From the NCBI GenBank assembly GCA_028023455.1, contig JAQFVV010013314.1, positions 95,836 through 159,835 on the forward strand: a DNA stretch of 64,000 bases, read 5' to 3'. A model generated the notes under the pieces. It ran no database searches. It was not told where the DNA came from and worked only from the letters and a program-made list of their open reading frames with translations. How positions within the stretch are numbered: position 1 is the stretch's first letter; each line of letters starts with the position of its first letter. Below are positions 12,283 through 23,850 of this stretch, piece after piece. A program made the translations under genes and the position numbers. Source of the DNA: Epiperipatus broadwayi (taxonomy: Eukaryota; Onychophora; Udeonychophora; Euonychophora; Peripatidae).

Positions 12283-12654
12283 TAGTTAGATTGTATAGTT
12301 ATCATCTTGGTAATTCAATTTAAATATCTTAGTATCTTTACAAGTAGAGAGGAGGAATTAGATGTTGATATATTCTGCACATTCCAATATGCATCTTTTA
12401 CTTTTAATAAGTTCAAAAATAATATTTCATGATTGTATGAGACTTGGATACATTGTTGCTATATAATAAAATAACACAAAACATTCATTAAAATATTCTA
12501 ACTATGTAAAAGACAATCAATTGTTCTCATTAGTGCAATTAAACAGTTATAATAGAATTGTGAGAAAAGTCTTATCCTAACCACAAGATAAAGTTTTTAA
12601 GAAACTAAGAGTGGCTATTTTATTTCTGAACTCAAATGAAATTATATGGGCCAA

Positions 12655-13192
12655 TCATAAAATGTCTAGAAGTGGCTCATATAATTGTATTTAAATTCAT
12701 AAATAAATCAGCTATTCTTATTTTTTAAAGTCTCTATCTTGTGGCTGACAATAGTTATCTTTGCAGTTTTAATACCACTTTTTAATGGCACTAGCAAGGA
12801 TGGTTAATTGCCTTCTTTATAGTTACAATCTAAACACTGCACTTGTAAAATTTATTGAGTTTAACATAATTTAACATCATCTAATATTGGCACAAAGTAA
12901 ATTATAATATTTCAGAAATGCTAATAAGAGCACTAAAATGAGAAATCAATTTTAAAGTAAATCATTTATATAACCATACTCTCACTTCTAGACACTTAAG
13001 ATTGGTTGATACAATTGCATTTGACTTTGAAAATAAGATGATTGCTCTTATTTTGTTAATGTTTCTATTTTGTAGCTGAGTCAAGAATATGCTTGTAGAC
13101 TTAACACCACCGTTTAATGGCACTAATGAGGAGTGTTTATTTCCAGCTACATAATTATAATCTAAACACTGTATTTGTATAATTTATTGAGT
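12655..13192 (+). repeat. Diverged tandem duplication, period about 331 bp
   Basis: Sequence around 12733-12859 recurs at 13063-13191 with a constant offset of 331-332 bases. Both contain the shared phrase TTTAATGGCACTA and the block TCTAAACACTG followed by TTTATTGAG. Copies differ by many substitutions, so the duplication is old. No coding capacity is seen. Confidence 0.65.
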
Positions 13193-13639
13193 ATTTAAAT
13201 TTTAAAAATATATTCACAAAGTCACAAGAGCAATCAATATGTTTTTCATTTTGCAATCATCTATAAGAAAAGCACGTCTTCTATTGTATTAAACATGTGA
13301 AATGAAAAAAAAATAATAATACAATTTTTTTTAAAAAAAAAGAACATTTGTCACAGACTTGAGCTTGGTTTCTTTGGGAGAAGTAAATATCATTCATCTT
13401 ATGAAAACAATCTCAAAGACGATGTAAAGAAAGAGAGTACTAAGCATTTTCCTTAGGAAAATTTGGAAAATAATAGAATATATTGGAAAACTACAGTTAT
13501 TATAGAAACAAAGGTTTTCTACAGAATAAATTTAAAATATCAAATAAACAGCAAAATTGACCAGGGTGTTTTACATTAAGTTGTATTTGTAGTTTACAGT
13601 GCATATGGTATATTGTCATTATAAACTCACCTCCAAGAC

Positions 13640-13835
<196 letters not shown>

Positions 13836-14179
13836 ATGTTGTTGTTGTTTCAAAAGAGAACTTAATTTAAGCTAAAAGAGAGTTACTATGAGTTACTTTT
13901 GTATATATGTGTTTATATTAATGTTCACGTACATGTCTGTTTAGGTTTAAATATACATGACTACATAGATGAATGGGGTTTTACACATATAAATGGGTCA
14001 AGAGATTAAATTGTTTGTATAGGTTTGTATTAGTATATTCATGTGGCCAGCTATTACTTATCATGATGGAGATTCTATTTCAGTTGTATTACAAGGTTAT
14101 ACTGATTTTATACTTAAGACTTAAAGATTATACATATATACATTACACTATTTATTACAAATGTGTACTTATAAAGTTC

Positions 14180-15180
14180 ATTACTATTTTGGTAATGTTT
14201 TCATGTCTGCTGGTAAATGTCTATAGGCAATTTTAAGAGGGTCTATTCCCTGTATTAATGTGTCACTATTGATCACCTGTGTAGTGGGCATTATTTTGCA
14301 GTTCCTTCTGGCTCTGTTAGTGTTTATTTCTAGAGATTGCATGTGAGTTGGTTTGGTTAAGGGCATTAAATTATATCTGAGTGTATTTTTTCTAGCTATA
14401 TTTTTTTGCATTATTGGGTGGATTAATTGGCTTTGTGATGGCATCAGCTTTATTTGATTGTTGGCTAGTGATCAAATAAGTTGTAAATAAAGGGGTGTCA
14501 CAGCCATAAGTTTTGATGTACTCTGAAGTAAGTAGCATGGTGTAGGTTAAATTGGTATCATCTACCTGATTTCATGGTTTGGTGGCTACTACCTGCATTG
14601 TCCTTGTCATCAAATCAATATTTATTTATTTTAGAAAAAATCACTATTCAATTTTTAGGTCTCAGAGAAAAGTTATTTATATTTGCCAAATCATGTCCAT
14701 TCTTCATATTCATTTGGCTTTCACCCAAAGTATATGGGTTCCATAGACCTCCTTCTGGGCCTCAAAATTGGGGTCCATAAAACTACCAAGGTCCATTATG
14801 GGGCCACCATTTATCTTCTTTTCTCAGTACTTCCGGTAGATATCTACGGTCTGTATAGATCTTAAATGCATATTCATGCACATATTGGGGAATTTTCTTC
14901 ATAGTAAAGACATACTAAAGTTTCTTTATAAATCTAGCTATAATTGTTTAGCTGCTGTTAATGTTTTAAATCCATATGCTAGAGAGTGTTTGCCTCTATG
15001 AAAAGTGATAGTACTTAGTCCATACTCCAAAATGGCTTTGGTAATACAATAGGAGCTGATGCTAGCAACTATTTTCTTGAATAATATGTCTTGTTTAACT
15101 ACTCACTTCCACAATCTTAATATAAGCCTTCCAGATAAACTAAATTTTTTTGGTTCTTAACAAACTTTATAATATTTTAC
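14180..15180 (-). pseudogene. Probable LINE fragment, C-terminal side
   Basis: On the - strand a broken frame contains phrases such as ASISSYCITKAILEYGLSTI (about 15000-15075), which resembles the RT thumb or connection of several LINE clades. It ends with an 86-codon open stretch (14444-14184) starting MPSQSQLIHPIMQKN. The segment is less A+T-rich than its surroundings. I cannot name the clade and no catalytic motif is preserved. Confidence 0.35.
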
Positions 15181-15559
15181 CAAACAAATGGACAGTAGCC
15201 AATCCAATAATCGAACCAATATTGATCATCAAATGGTTATCTAGTTATGTTTAGACAGAGTATATGGCTAGAAATATAAATTGTCTGAATTCTCATCATT
15301 TAATAATTGGGAATCCTTATAAAAACAGTCTCCTATATTATTGTCTTTTTTTAAGTTTTTACACTGCATTGAGTTTTTAATGACTACTCTATCTATTTAT
15401 AACCAAATAGAATGGTAGTAAATTGTAAAATAAACTTTAAAAAATGCAGTAATTGCCACTTCTTAGATTATGACACTACAAATTTAGTCAATTGTTTACT
15501 CCAAAGCAAAATAAAAGATTATTGTATAATTATTGTGTAAATTAGCAAATATATTTTGC

Positions 15560-15739
15560 AAAAGCATTATTGTTGTTGATGTTGTTATTATTGTTGTTGT
15601 TGTTGTTGTTCTTCTTCTTCTTCTTCTTCTTCTTCTTCTTCTTCTTCTTCTTCTTCTTCTTCTTCTTCTTCTTCTTCTTCTTCTTCTTCTTCTTCTTCTT
15701 CTTCTTCTTCTTCTTCTTCTTCTTCTTCTTCTTCTTCTT

Positions 15740-15826
<87 letters not shown>

Positions 15827-15837
15827 GCTATTATTGC

Positions 15838-15888
<51 letters not shown>

Positions 15889-15893
15889 AGACT
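15560..15893 (+). repeat. Compound TTG-TTC-ATT microsatellite
   Basis: A TTG tract, about 160 bases of TTC, then about 120 bases of ATT with two GCT interruptions. The homopolymeric peptides read from it (Leu, Phe, Ile, Lys or Asn) are not proteins. The CR1/Jockey-like LINE starts immediately at its right edge. Confidence 0.95.
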
Positions 15894-17076
15894 AGATGAT
15901 ATTTATTTTGATTTGTCAAAAGCCTTTGATAAAGTTGATCACAGTGTTTTACTTCATAAATTACATAAAATAGGGTTCTCTAATAAACTTGTATATTGGT
16001 TTCAGTTGTACAGCATATATTAAATTCAATAATAAAGTTTCATTTAATTTTGAATGCAATTTAGGTGTTCCGCAGGGTAGTATTTTAGCACCCATGCTGT
16101 TTAATGTTTACATTAATGATCTTGAGGATTGCTTGAGATATTCTTTTCTGTTAAGCTATGCTGATGACTGTAAGATTTTTAGAAGAATTATATCAGTTAA
16201 TGATTGTGTTCTCCTTCAGAAAGATATTGATGACTTTAGTGCTTGGTGTGAATTAAATAAAATGACAGTTAATTTTGATAAATGCTCCTTTGTTTCTTAT
16301 TCCAAAAAATCTGAAGTTTTGCAATTTTGTTATTATATCAATTCTCAAAAAAATATTTCATGTTAAATGTCAAAAAGATCTTGGAATTATGTTTTCTTGT
16401 AACTGATCTTTTATTCCTCATCTTGAAATGATTTTTGGTAAGGTTTTTAAAGTTATGGGTGCCATTCTTAGACATGGTTATCAGTTCAGTAATGATACTA
16501 AACGGAAATTGTTTTTTTCATTGGTCCTTCCTATTATTGAATATGGTTCAATAATTTGGAACCCTAGTTCTTTGCAAGGATGTAACTTGTTGCAGTCTAT
16601 TTCAAAGAAGTTTTTCAAATATGTTTCTTAGGAGGGTAAAATAATTAATCTTTCATCGAGACGAAAGTATAGGGTTTTGAAATATTTTTATAAAATTGTT
16701 AATAAATAAGTTATTTTATCAGATATAGCTTCAACTATCTAGATTAGGTCTTTGAGTTATGATACTAGGTCTACTTGTGTATATCAGATTCAAACATGTC
16801 GTTCTAATATTCTTAAATTTTCTCCTTTATTTAGGTTACCATCTTTATATAATCAGATTGGGAGTAACCTTAATCTGTGTGACATTGATTATAAGAAGTT
16901 TTATAATCTTATTAAACTTAAATGTTATGTTTGATTTTGTCTTTTAAATTTTACTTTATTATGTATACATTTATATTTTCATTTTATGTTATGTTTTATT
17001 TTCACTTCTATTGTATGTGCAAACTGTAATTGGCTTTATGCTATTGTTTAGCACTTAAATAAATGAATTGGATTGA

Positions 17077-17078
<2 letters not shown>
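15894..17078 (+). mobile_element. CR1/Jockey-like LINE, 5'-truncated
   Basis: The broken frame reads DIYFDLSKAFDKVDHSVLLH (RT motif A) near 15900, then a frameshift. Next come LGVPQGSILAPMLFNVYIND (motif B, about 16060-16115) and LSYADDCKIF (catalytic YADD, about 16150-16180), then SAWCELNKMTVNFDKC. The C-terminal KLFFSLVLPIIEYGSIIWNP is at 16510-16565. A terminal part follows, ending KKFYNLIKLKCYV and a stop at 16932. The 3' end reads GAATTGGATTGAATT and runs into an ATT tract. Frameshifts near 15995, 16365 and 16630 make it inactive. The 5' part is lost at the microsatellite. Confidence 0.85.
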
Positions 17079-17129
<51 letters not shown>

Positions 17130-17178
17130 GATGATGATGATGATGATGATTATGATGATGATGATGATGATGATGATG
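17076..17178 (+). repeat. ATT then GAT microsatellite
   Basis: Direct continuation of the LINE 3' end: about 55 bases of ATT followed by about 50 bases of GAT, with one TAT interruption. It separates two oppositely oriented LINE fragments. Confidence 0.9.
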
Positions 17179-17179
17179 T

Positions 17180-18400
17180 TTCAAAAGGCCTTTATTGTCT
17201 CAAAAGAATACAACATTCGTGGTTACATAGTAAATTAACTGCTACAAGTTGATTACAAATTTTAACATTTACATTGTCATTTTTGATAGAGTTATTTCTG
17301 GATTTACATGAGCTTAAAACATAGTTCTTGTCTACATATAATATACTGGATTGTCCATTCTTTATAAGTTTGCTGTTTTTCTGAGCAGGGGCCAAGTAGC
17401 TGCATACATATCCAGGCTGGAGATCTGCTTGTCTCTAACTTGAATTTTAATTAACATTCTCAGATGTGTTGGGATGCCTTCTGGGGTTATTACCCAATAC
17501 GAATGCACACCTAGTGCACCAAAGTGTATATAAGACAAATGTTGAGGCCCTTATGGCTGATACAGACCTACCTTTGTAAGTTGACATAATTTGCATCATT
17601 GTAGTGTTTTATTTTCTATATTTCTCCTGCAGAATGCATCTACTCTGATGCATTGCCTTGCAGTTGAAAATTATATGCTGTAAAGTCTCCTCAGCCATAT
17701 GGCAAAGGTCACAGAAAGGATCAACTGACCTGTAAATTCTCTGTGATGTAAAAAAAATAGTAGGTTTAGCATTCAAATTCATTTTGATTATAAAATATAG
17801 GAACTTAGGTTCTAGTTGCCATATTTTGTATTGCTTGATCGGATATTTGTTTCCTATTTCTAGTATTGATGGGATCTCCTTATTGTGATTATTTGGATGT
17901 ATAAACTTATATATTTCCCAATATTTATACTTTTGTTCAAATTGATCCGGGGTTGTTCTTTCTCTCCTGCATTAGTAGATGGTGACTGCAAAAAAACAAT
18001 CTTTTGGAGGAGGCTTATCTGTAGGTGTTATCTGCTGTAAGTGTCTTAATTTAGAAGATTGAGTGAGTATAGCAGTTATAGCATTCTTTGTTTTGAATGT
18101 TTAAAATGTTTGTAAGCTATGCAACCCCAGTCCATTTGCTATAAGAGGGCACTTGAGTTTTAACATTGAAATTGCCACCGTCTTTTTTCCCCAGATGAGC
18201 TTGCAACATATGGAATTAATGCATGCCATAAATTTTTTTGAAAATTCAACTACAGGCATATAATATGTTATCTTGGTTATTATAAGCTTGTTAATCAGTT
18301 GCTTCTTTGCATATATGGACAAATATGCCTTTGAGAGTGATTCAGCTATGCTTTTGACTTCTTCTTTGAGCTTGGCTTGGATCTGATATCTCATTCCAGG
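17180..18400 (-). mobile_element. L1/Tx1-like LINE, 3' portion
   Basis: The 97-codon open frame (18394-18101) reads AKKQLINKLIITKITYYMPV, then INSICCKLIWGKKTVAISML and CPLIANGLGLHSLQ. This is the post-RT region of L1/Tx1-type LINEs (the FxWxGK and GGLGL blocks). Downstream, a broken frame has CDLCHMAEETLQHIIFNC near 17670-17720, a C-terminal Zn-knuckle-like CxxC...H...C of the same group. The 3' terminal region (17180-17400) is open for 67 codons on the - strand without known motifs. The 5' side ends at a TTG/TTA repeat. Catalytic RT motifs are absent. Confidence 0.65.
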
Positions 18401-18404
18401 GTTG

Positions 18405-18425
18405 TTGTTGTTTTTGTTGTTGTTG

Positions 18426-18502
<77 letters not shown>

Positions 18503-18520
18503 AATTATTTATTATTATTA
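18405..18520 (+). repeat. TTG then ATT microsatellite
   Basis: Short TTG tract followed by about 90 bases of ATT. The inverted retrozyme-like pair is inserted at its right edge, and ATT repeats resume at 19438 on the other side. Confidence 0.9.
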
Positions 18521-19016
18521 GACAGGGTATAAGCACAGACTTTCACATGACCCACCACTCTCCACACTATCTCATAATATTGATACACCTGAACACACAT
18601 ATGTCGAAAAGATAAATAATCACCAATATATGTATTTTATGCTAAACCAGCAATCATCAGTTGGTCCAGATTACCATCTCCACACATATATGCTACAAGT
18701 GCTCAGATATATATTAAGGTAGCAAATTCTTCTACTTTAATGGACAGGCTTCAATAAACTCCACACTCCAACTCTTCAACTGTCTATACAATTGAAAATC
18801 TGATGATGGAACACTCAAAGGCCACCCTTAGGCTGAGATTGTTGTCACACCCATGTTGACCTCAAGGTCAATCTGATCCCTCATGTACAGGACCTAATAC
18901 ATTAAATACGTATACAAGGGATAGGCAGACATCTCTAATATGTAATAGATGGAATACACAGGCTTATATATACCTGCGTCTATATATGTAATAGACAGAG
19001 TATGAGCACAGACTTT
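18521..19016 (-). mobile_element. Retrozyme-like element, copy a
   Basis: One full unit plus the first bases of a second: the block starting GACAGGGTATAAGC at 18521 recurs as GACAGAGTATGAGC at 18994, a period of 473. It contains the hammerhead-like motif at 18615-18675 on the - strand. In ribozyme orientation its 3' end is CATACCCTGTC, the same terminus used by copy c at 59.4 kb. No protein is encoded. It is joined directly to an inverted copy (19014-19437). Confidence 0.75.
18615..18675 (-). ncRNA. Hammerhead-like motif, retrozyme copy a
   Basis: - strand: GGTAATC (18669-18675), bulge TGG, ACCAA (18661-18665), core CTGATGA (18654-18660), stem II TGCT/AGCA, then AAAA in place of GAAA (18635-18638). 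Stem III is ATACATAT (ATACGTAT in copy c), followed by A and TTGGT pairing with ACCAA, then GATTATT pairing with GGTAATC. The G12 to A change should inactivate this copy. Confidence 0.65.
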
Positions 19017-19437
19017 AATGGATTATGTCCTGTACATGAGGTGTCAGATTGGCTTTTAGGTCAACATGGGTGTGACAACAATCTTGGCCTAAGGGTGGCC
19101 TTTGAGTGTTCCATCATCAGATTTTCAATTGGATGGACAGTTGAAGAGTTGGAGTGTGGAGTACATTGAAGCCTGTCTATTAAAGTAGGAGGATTTGCTA
19201 TCTTAATATATATCTGAGCACTTGTAGCATATATGTGTGGATATGGTAATCTGGACCAACTGATGATTGCTGGTTTAGCATGAAATATGTAAATTGGTGA
19301 TTATTTATCTTTTCGACATATGTGTGTTCAGGTGTATCAGTGTTATGAGATGGAATGGTGGGTCATGTGAAAGTCTGTGCTCATACCCTGTCCATTATAT
19401 ATATAGACACAGGTATATATAAGTCTGTGTATTCCAT
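19014..19437 (+). mobile_element. Retrozyme-like element, copy b (inverted)
   Basis: Reverse complement of the 472-bp unit, truncated at its 5' side at the TTTAATGGATT block and fused to copy a with a few shared T bases. It ends near GTGTATTCCATTT, next to ATT repeats. Copies a and b together form a large imperfect palindrome inside an ATT microsatellite. Confidence 0.75.
19245..19305 (+). ncRNA. Hammerhead-like motif, retrozyme copy b
   Basis: Stem I outer GGTAATC (19245-19251) pairs with GATTATT (19299-19305, two G-U pairs). TGG is a bulge. ACCAA (19255-19259) pairs with TTGGT (19294-19298). The core CTGATGA (19260-19266) is exact and GAAA (19282-19285) is intact. Stem II is TGCT/AGCA flanked by a U-U apposition where G10.1-C11.1 is expected. 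Stem III (19285-19292) is decayed from the ATACGTAT palindrome. Predicted cleavage is after A19293. Confidence 0.7.
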
Positions 19438-20970
19438 TTATTATTATTACTATTATTGTTATTATTATTACATATTTGAAGATATTTAAATATGACTAAA
19501 TAATTTTTTAAAATGTCATTATTTCGTTCATAATTTCCTTTTTTTTTTTTTCAAATGTTTGTTAATTATAAGTAAAATTTAGAATTGTTTGCGATATAAT
19601 GTAGCTACGATGTGTTTAATACAACTAACACAAGTGGGATTTAGAAACGATTAAAGTAAACCTTCAATTTGATGATTTTTATTTCTAAATAGACATGCCT
19701 TATAATATTTTATTTTTCCCCATATGAATGAAAGCTTTATTGATTTTCGCGTTTGTTAATATAATGTTGGAGACAATGATTTATAAAACAATCACAGAAT
19801 AGACTACAATGATCTAATGTTATTTTCAATGTTTCATCAACTGGGATATTACAAAGAATGATATGTTAGGTCATTTAAGCCAATTATATCATGTTGTAAA
19901 ATGTTTATTTCTTATAATGTGAAATATAAAAATAAAATAATTAAAATCTATATGAAAATATTGGAGATCACTTGTTAATCAATGCATATCCAAATGAATG
20001 AATGTAGATAAAGTGAAATTGAGACTGGAAATGATGTGATATGTAAAACAAACATCAAGATGAAAGCAAAATAACTTCAAGCAATCCAATTTATAATTAA
20101 TTTTCTTAAAATTTTTACTATTAAGATACTTTTAGTTAAGTCATAGATTTATAAAACTCATTCCCAAATATTTCCTTGCATAATAAAGTAATTTTCTTTG
20201 AAAGGAGATATTTGTGTTTTTATTAAGATATTTTCTGAAAATTAAATATTGAAATAATACATCATGAAACTGAAAAAAAAATTTTAAATATTATTTTAAG
20301 ATGTTGTTAAAATGCAAACATGAAGTGGAATATTTATATTTTAAATAGGTTATCCCATGGTAAAATAAAAGTTTTTATTTTATTTTATTGTATTATATTT
20401 TGAAAAATAGCCAGAGTTAAGGTTATTTCTGATATTAAATTTTATATTCCTATGTCATCTTTTTGTAAATGATTTTCTTTAATTGATGTTAAGTAATGTA
20501 AATATACATTCCTTTATAAATATTCTAATTTGTTTTATTATAAAATTTATTGTTAACTTGTTAATAAATTTGTTGTTTTTTACTAAAATTACTGTAGTTC
20601 AGTTATAATTTATTTGCATGTTAATTATTGATTTATCACATTGGACACATGATCCACAGGAATTAATGATCAGTTATATAGTATTTATTCAGCACATGCA
20701 TTATAAAGATTTTTCTTAAACATTACTTAATCATATCTGATTAAGTAACCAAATATATTTTATTATCATCTTGAAGGAGCTACTCATTATTAATTATTTT
20801 GAATTGATACAATACCTATGAGAAATGATTGATATTGCCACAATAATATTAGGATACTATATTTTTCTTTAAGAATGCTACATTGAACATGGGAGAAGTA
20901 TACAATACATTTACTTAAAATGTATTATGTTTTAATAGTTTATTTTTGAATTTTAAACTATTAAGTTGCT
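19438..20970. other. A+T-rich DNA, no gene seen
   Basis: Short ATT remnant to about 19470, then A+T-rich sequence with frequent stops in all frames. No repeat or RNA feature recognised. Confidence 0.5.
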
Positions 20971-20979
20971 TTATTGAGA

Positions 20980-21560
20980 GTCATGAGAATATTTTGTTGT
21001 TTATTGTAGTTATGATTTTGTAGGAGTAGTTAAATATCGTATAAAATCCCATATCATATTTAACTATAAGATATTAACATGGATTAGTTTATTAATTTAT
21101 TAAGAGATGAACCTGAGATGATTATTATTATTTCTATTATTATGATTATTGTTAGTATTGTGATTTCTTCTATTATTATTGTTAAGATGGGAGATTGTTA
21201 TTAATTAATATTTTAGTAAAGGAATATTAAATAATTTATAATTATTTTTAGTAAATAATTTATAAATCATGTTTAGGAATGTATATGTGTATTTTAAAAA
21301 CATGAGAATATTACTTAGTAGTTTTTATTATATGAATTTGGTGGGAGTAATGCTCTTATGCCATTGAGGGTGTATATTTTGGGATGTATTCTCAATGTTT
21401 TACATAGTGTACATTACTAAACATCTTATGTTAATAATTTTATAATTATATTTATTATTTTGGCAGAACCTTATGTTGTTTACAATAATGAGTTAGTTAA
21501 AAATTAGATTTCTTGATAGATGAATCGATTAAGTAGTAAAGTTTAGAACCCTAATTAGTT
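20980..21560 (+). repeat. Diverged direct repeat, left copy
   Basis: Several phrases recur in the same order at 27690-28200: TAAAATCCCATATCATATTT, then GAACCTGAGAT, then CTCTTATGCCATTGAGG...TTCTCAATG, then CAGAACCT. Copies are old and contain indels. Spacing is about 6.6 kb. No terminal TG...CA or tRNA primer site was confirmed, so an LTR pair is not established. Confidence 0.5.
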
Positions 21561-21779
21561 ATTTAAAAGCTAAATGCTATATTGTTTTATTATTTTAAGA
21601 TTGCTTTAAATTAGTAAGTGAAAGGGGTTATTTTATTAGATATTATGTTTTGAGCTAGTCTTTATGTTGTATTATTTTAATACTTAGCATTTATGCAAGT
21701 TAATTATAATACATTGTTGTTATCCCAGTTAGATGGATTATTGTTCAGTAGTATTCCGTTATGGAAGGATATATATTAT

Positions 21780-23850
21780 AATGATCGAAAATGAAAGTAA
21801 AGATCGAATCTAACCGCAAACTACGATATCTGCTCTACGGAGTGCCATCTAGGCATTTAAACCTAGAAAAATTTATAGATTAGGCAGATACGCGCTGTTA
21901 AGAATCCACTTTATTTAAATCATTAGCCCAAGTCACTAGCTCAGTGGAGACGCAGAGATAAAAATCTATATCTTAATTTATATCTTAAATATAAATAAAT
22001 AAAAGCCATTGCCTGAAATTAACACACATAAAAATATTTATTTACGCAGATATAAAATCATTCTAATTTGAGGAATAAATTCAACATTTTAGATTTTTCT
22101 ATTAATCTTTAGTTTTACATTTAAGTAAATTACAACCATGAGTTTAATATTTATTCAGTGAGTCGAGTATGAATAGACTACATAGATCTGCATTTGAAAA
22201 GAAAATATTCTTCCCTGATTTAACCTTAGGCAACAAATTTCACAATCAAACCGGCGCCAATCCATCTGATACATTTATGTATTCAATGTAGCATGAAAAT
22301 ACGACAACACAAAATACTATACTGTCAGGAATGTACATCTGATCAGTAAGTAGAATTAGAGAAGACATTGTCTCTCCACCAACAGGAATGTTACATCTGT
22401 TGGCGAGTAGAACAATAAACATAAAACTCCATAGGAATGGATCTCGGTCCTTTGCCATCTTACAAACCCATCCATAGGCAAACAGAAGGTGTGTGGTATA
22501 TATATATATATATAATCCTGCCCATAGCGGATTCCATACTACATCTACAATTACACAAATATATCCAATCCATTGAACCAATTCAACTACGAAATGAATA
22601 ACCTAAGATTACCCTGCCTTAATATATCTTTACAAAACTATATAGCCATTCACGCCCGACTTAAATTTAACATTTAAATACATTCACACAGATTATTTTT
22701 ATACAATTTGTTTTATAATGTCGAGTATAGATCGGCTGCCTAGATTCCATGGTCAAAAACATTCCAAATTAAACACAACCGATCAAAATACAAAGTCAAT
22801 CAATAATGTCAATTTCTGAGGGAATACAGGAGACCCTTTGGTGTTCATCATAAGACACCGCAGTGACATCGTTGACTTATATATTCTAATCGACTGTGAA
22901 AACCACAACATAATCAACCACTAACGAATCTATGCAACATCTATACCCAACTTAAATGTAATGCATTTAATAATTTCTACAATAAATATTATTACAAATA
23001 AAAATAATAAAATGGAAATGATTTTAGCAAAACTTAACTATATAAATTTAAACAATCAATTATTAATTTGAAAATCAAATAAGAGTTCATTTTAAAATTT
23101 AAATTAGCTGAATCTTTAAAAAAACATTGACAAAAGTTCTTAATTACTTTTTTTTGTTGTTGTTAATTTGTAAAGTTCATAGCTCATGGTAGAAGAGTCC
23201 AGGTTTCTGCTTTTCATTCCCGCGATGCCTCCATTGGAAGATAATGTTCTGGAGATGGCAATAGCTGGTTCAAGGTATCACAGTCTTTTCATTTTTTTTA
23301 TAGAGAGTGTGGTATGTGTGTCCTACCACATCTCTCAAACACAAAATGCTGGAACTGTCTGAAAAAACTGTATTTCCCTTTTTATATTATCCACACGGAT
23401 TCAATCAACAAAATGTCACTAATCCATCACTTTCGTTAGGGTCCAAGCCAAGGCTTAGTGCTTCCATTGGTCAAGCTAATTTCTCTTTATTTTCTTATCT
23501 ATCTTTCATCAGATCATTTTAATTATAGAAGAGCCCAAGGCTAGCTTGCTTTTCAAACAATTTATAAACAATCATTTCCATTTACAGATTACAAGAATTA
23601 ATTAATACCTGTTTTTATTTTTAAATCTTGTACTTTTTCTTATAAAAAGTACGTTCAAATACTTATTTATTTGTTTTTTTTTTGTTTTTTTTTTTAAATA
23701 TTTTTAAAGTTTGGCATCTGTGTGAATGTATATACGTTTAACAAAACATTTTAATTTTAGCATTTAGTTTTTTACTTTTATTTGCGAACTTTTAAGTTTT
23801 TATTTTAAATTAATGTAACGACATATTTATATATCGTTACAATATATATA
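21780..23850 (+). repeat. 2.1-kb dispersed repeat, copy A
   Basis: Shares long collinear similarity with 43030-45050. Both begin after TATAAT, share GCAGATA and CTAGGC/CTAGGCA blocks about 60-110 bases in, and a GAGTATGGATAGACTACATAGAT-like phrase. They share a stretch ending at ATCCAATCCATTGA, and both end at GTTACAATATATATA. The open frames in it (- 22246-22581; + 23307-23522) are not conserved as proteins between the copies. Its class is unknown; it could be a non-autonomous DNA element. Confidence 0.6.

Noticed and set aside
15533-15919. Open frames of poly-Leu, poly-Phe, poly-Ile and poly-Lys/Asn
   Set aside because: All come from the compound TTG-TTC-ATT repeat on one strand or the other.
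18804-18822. A second CTGATGA followed by GGAAC in the retrozyme unit
   Set aside because: There is no room for stem II between the two blocks, and the G is changed in the copy at 59.6 kb (CTGATAATGG).
22246-22581. 111-codon open frame with membrane-like composition
   Set aside because: It lies in the 2.1-kb repeat and the corresponding region in the second copy is not open in the same frame.
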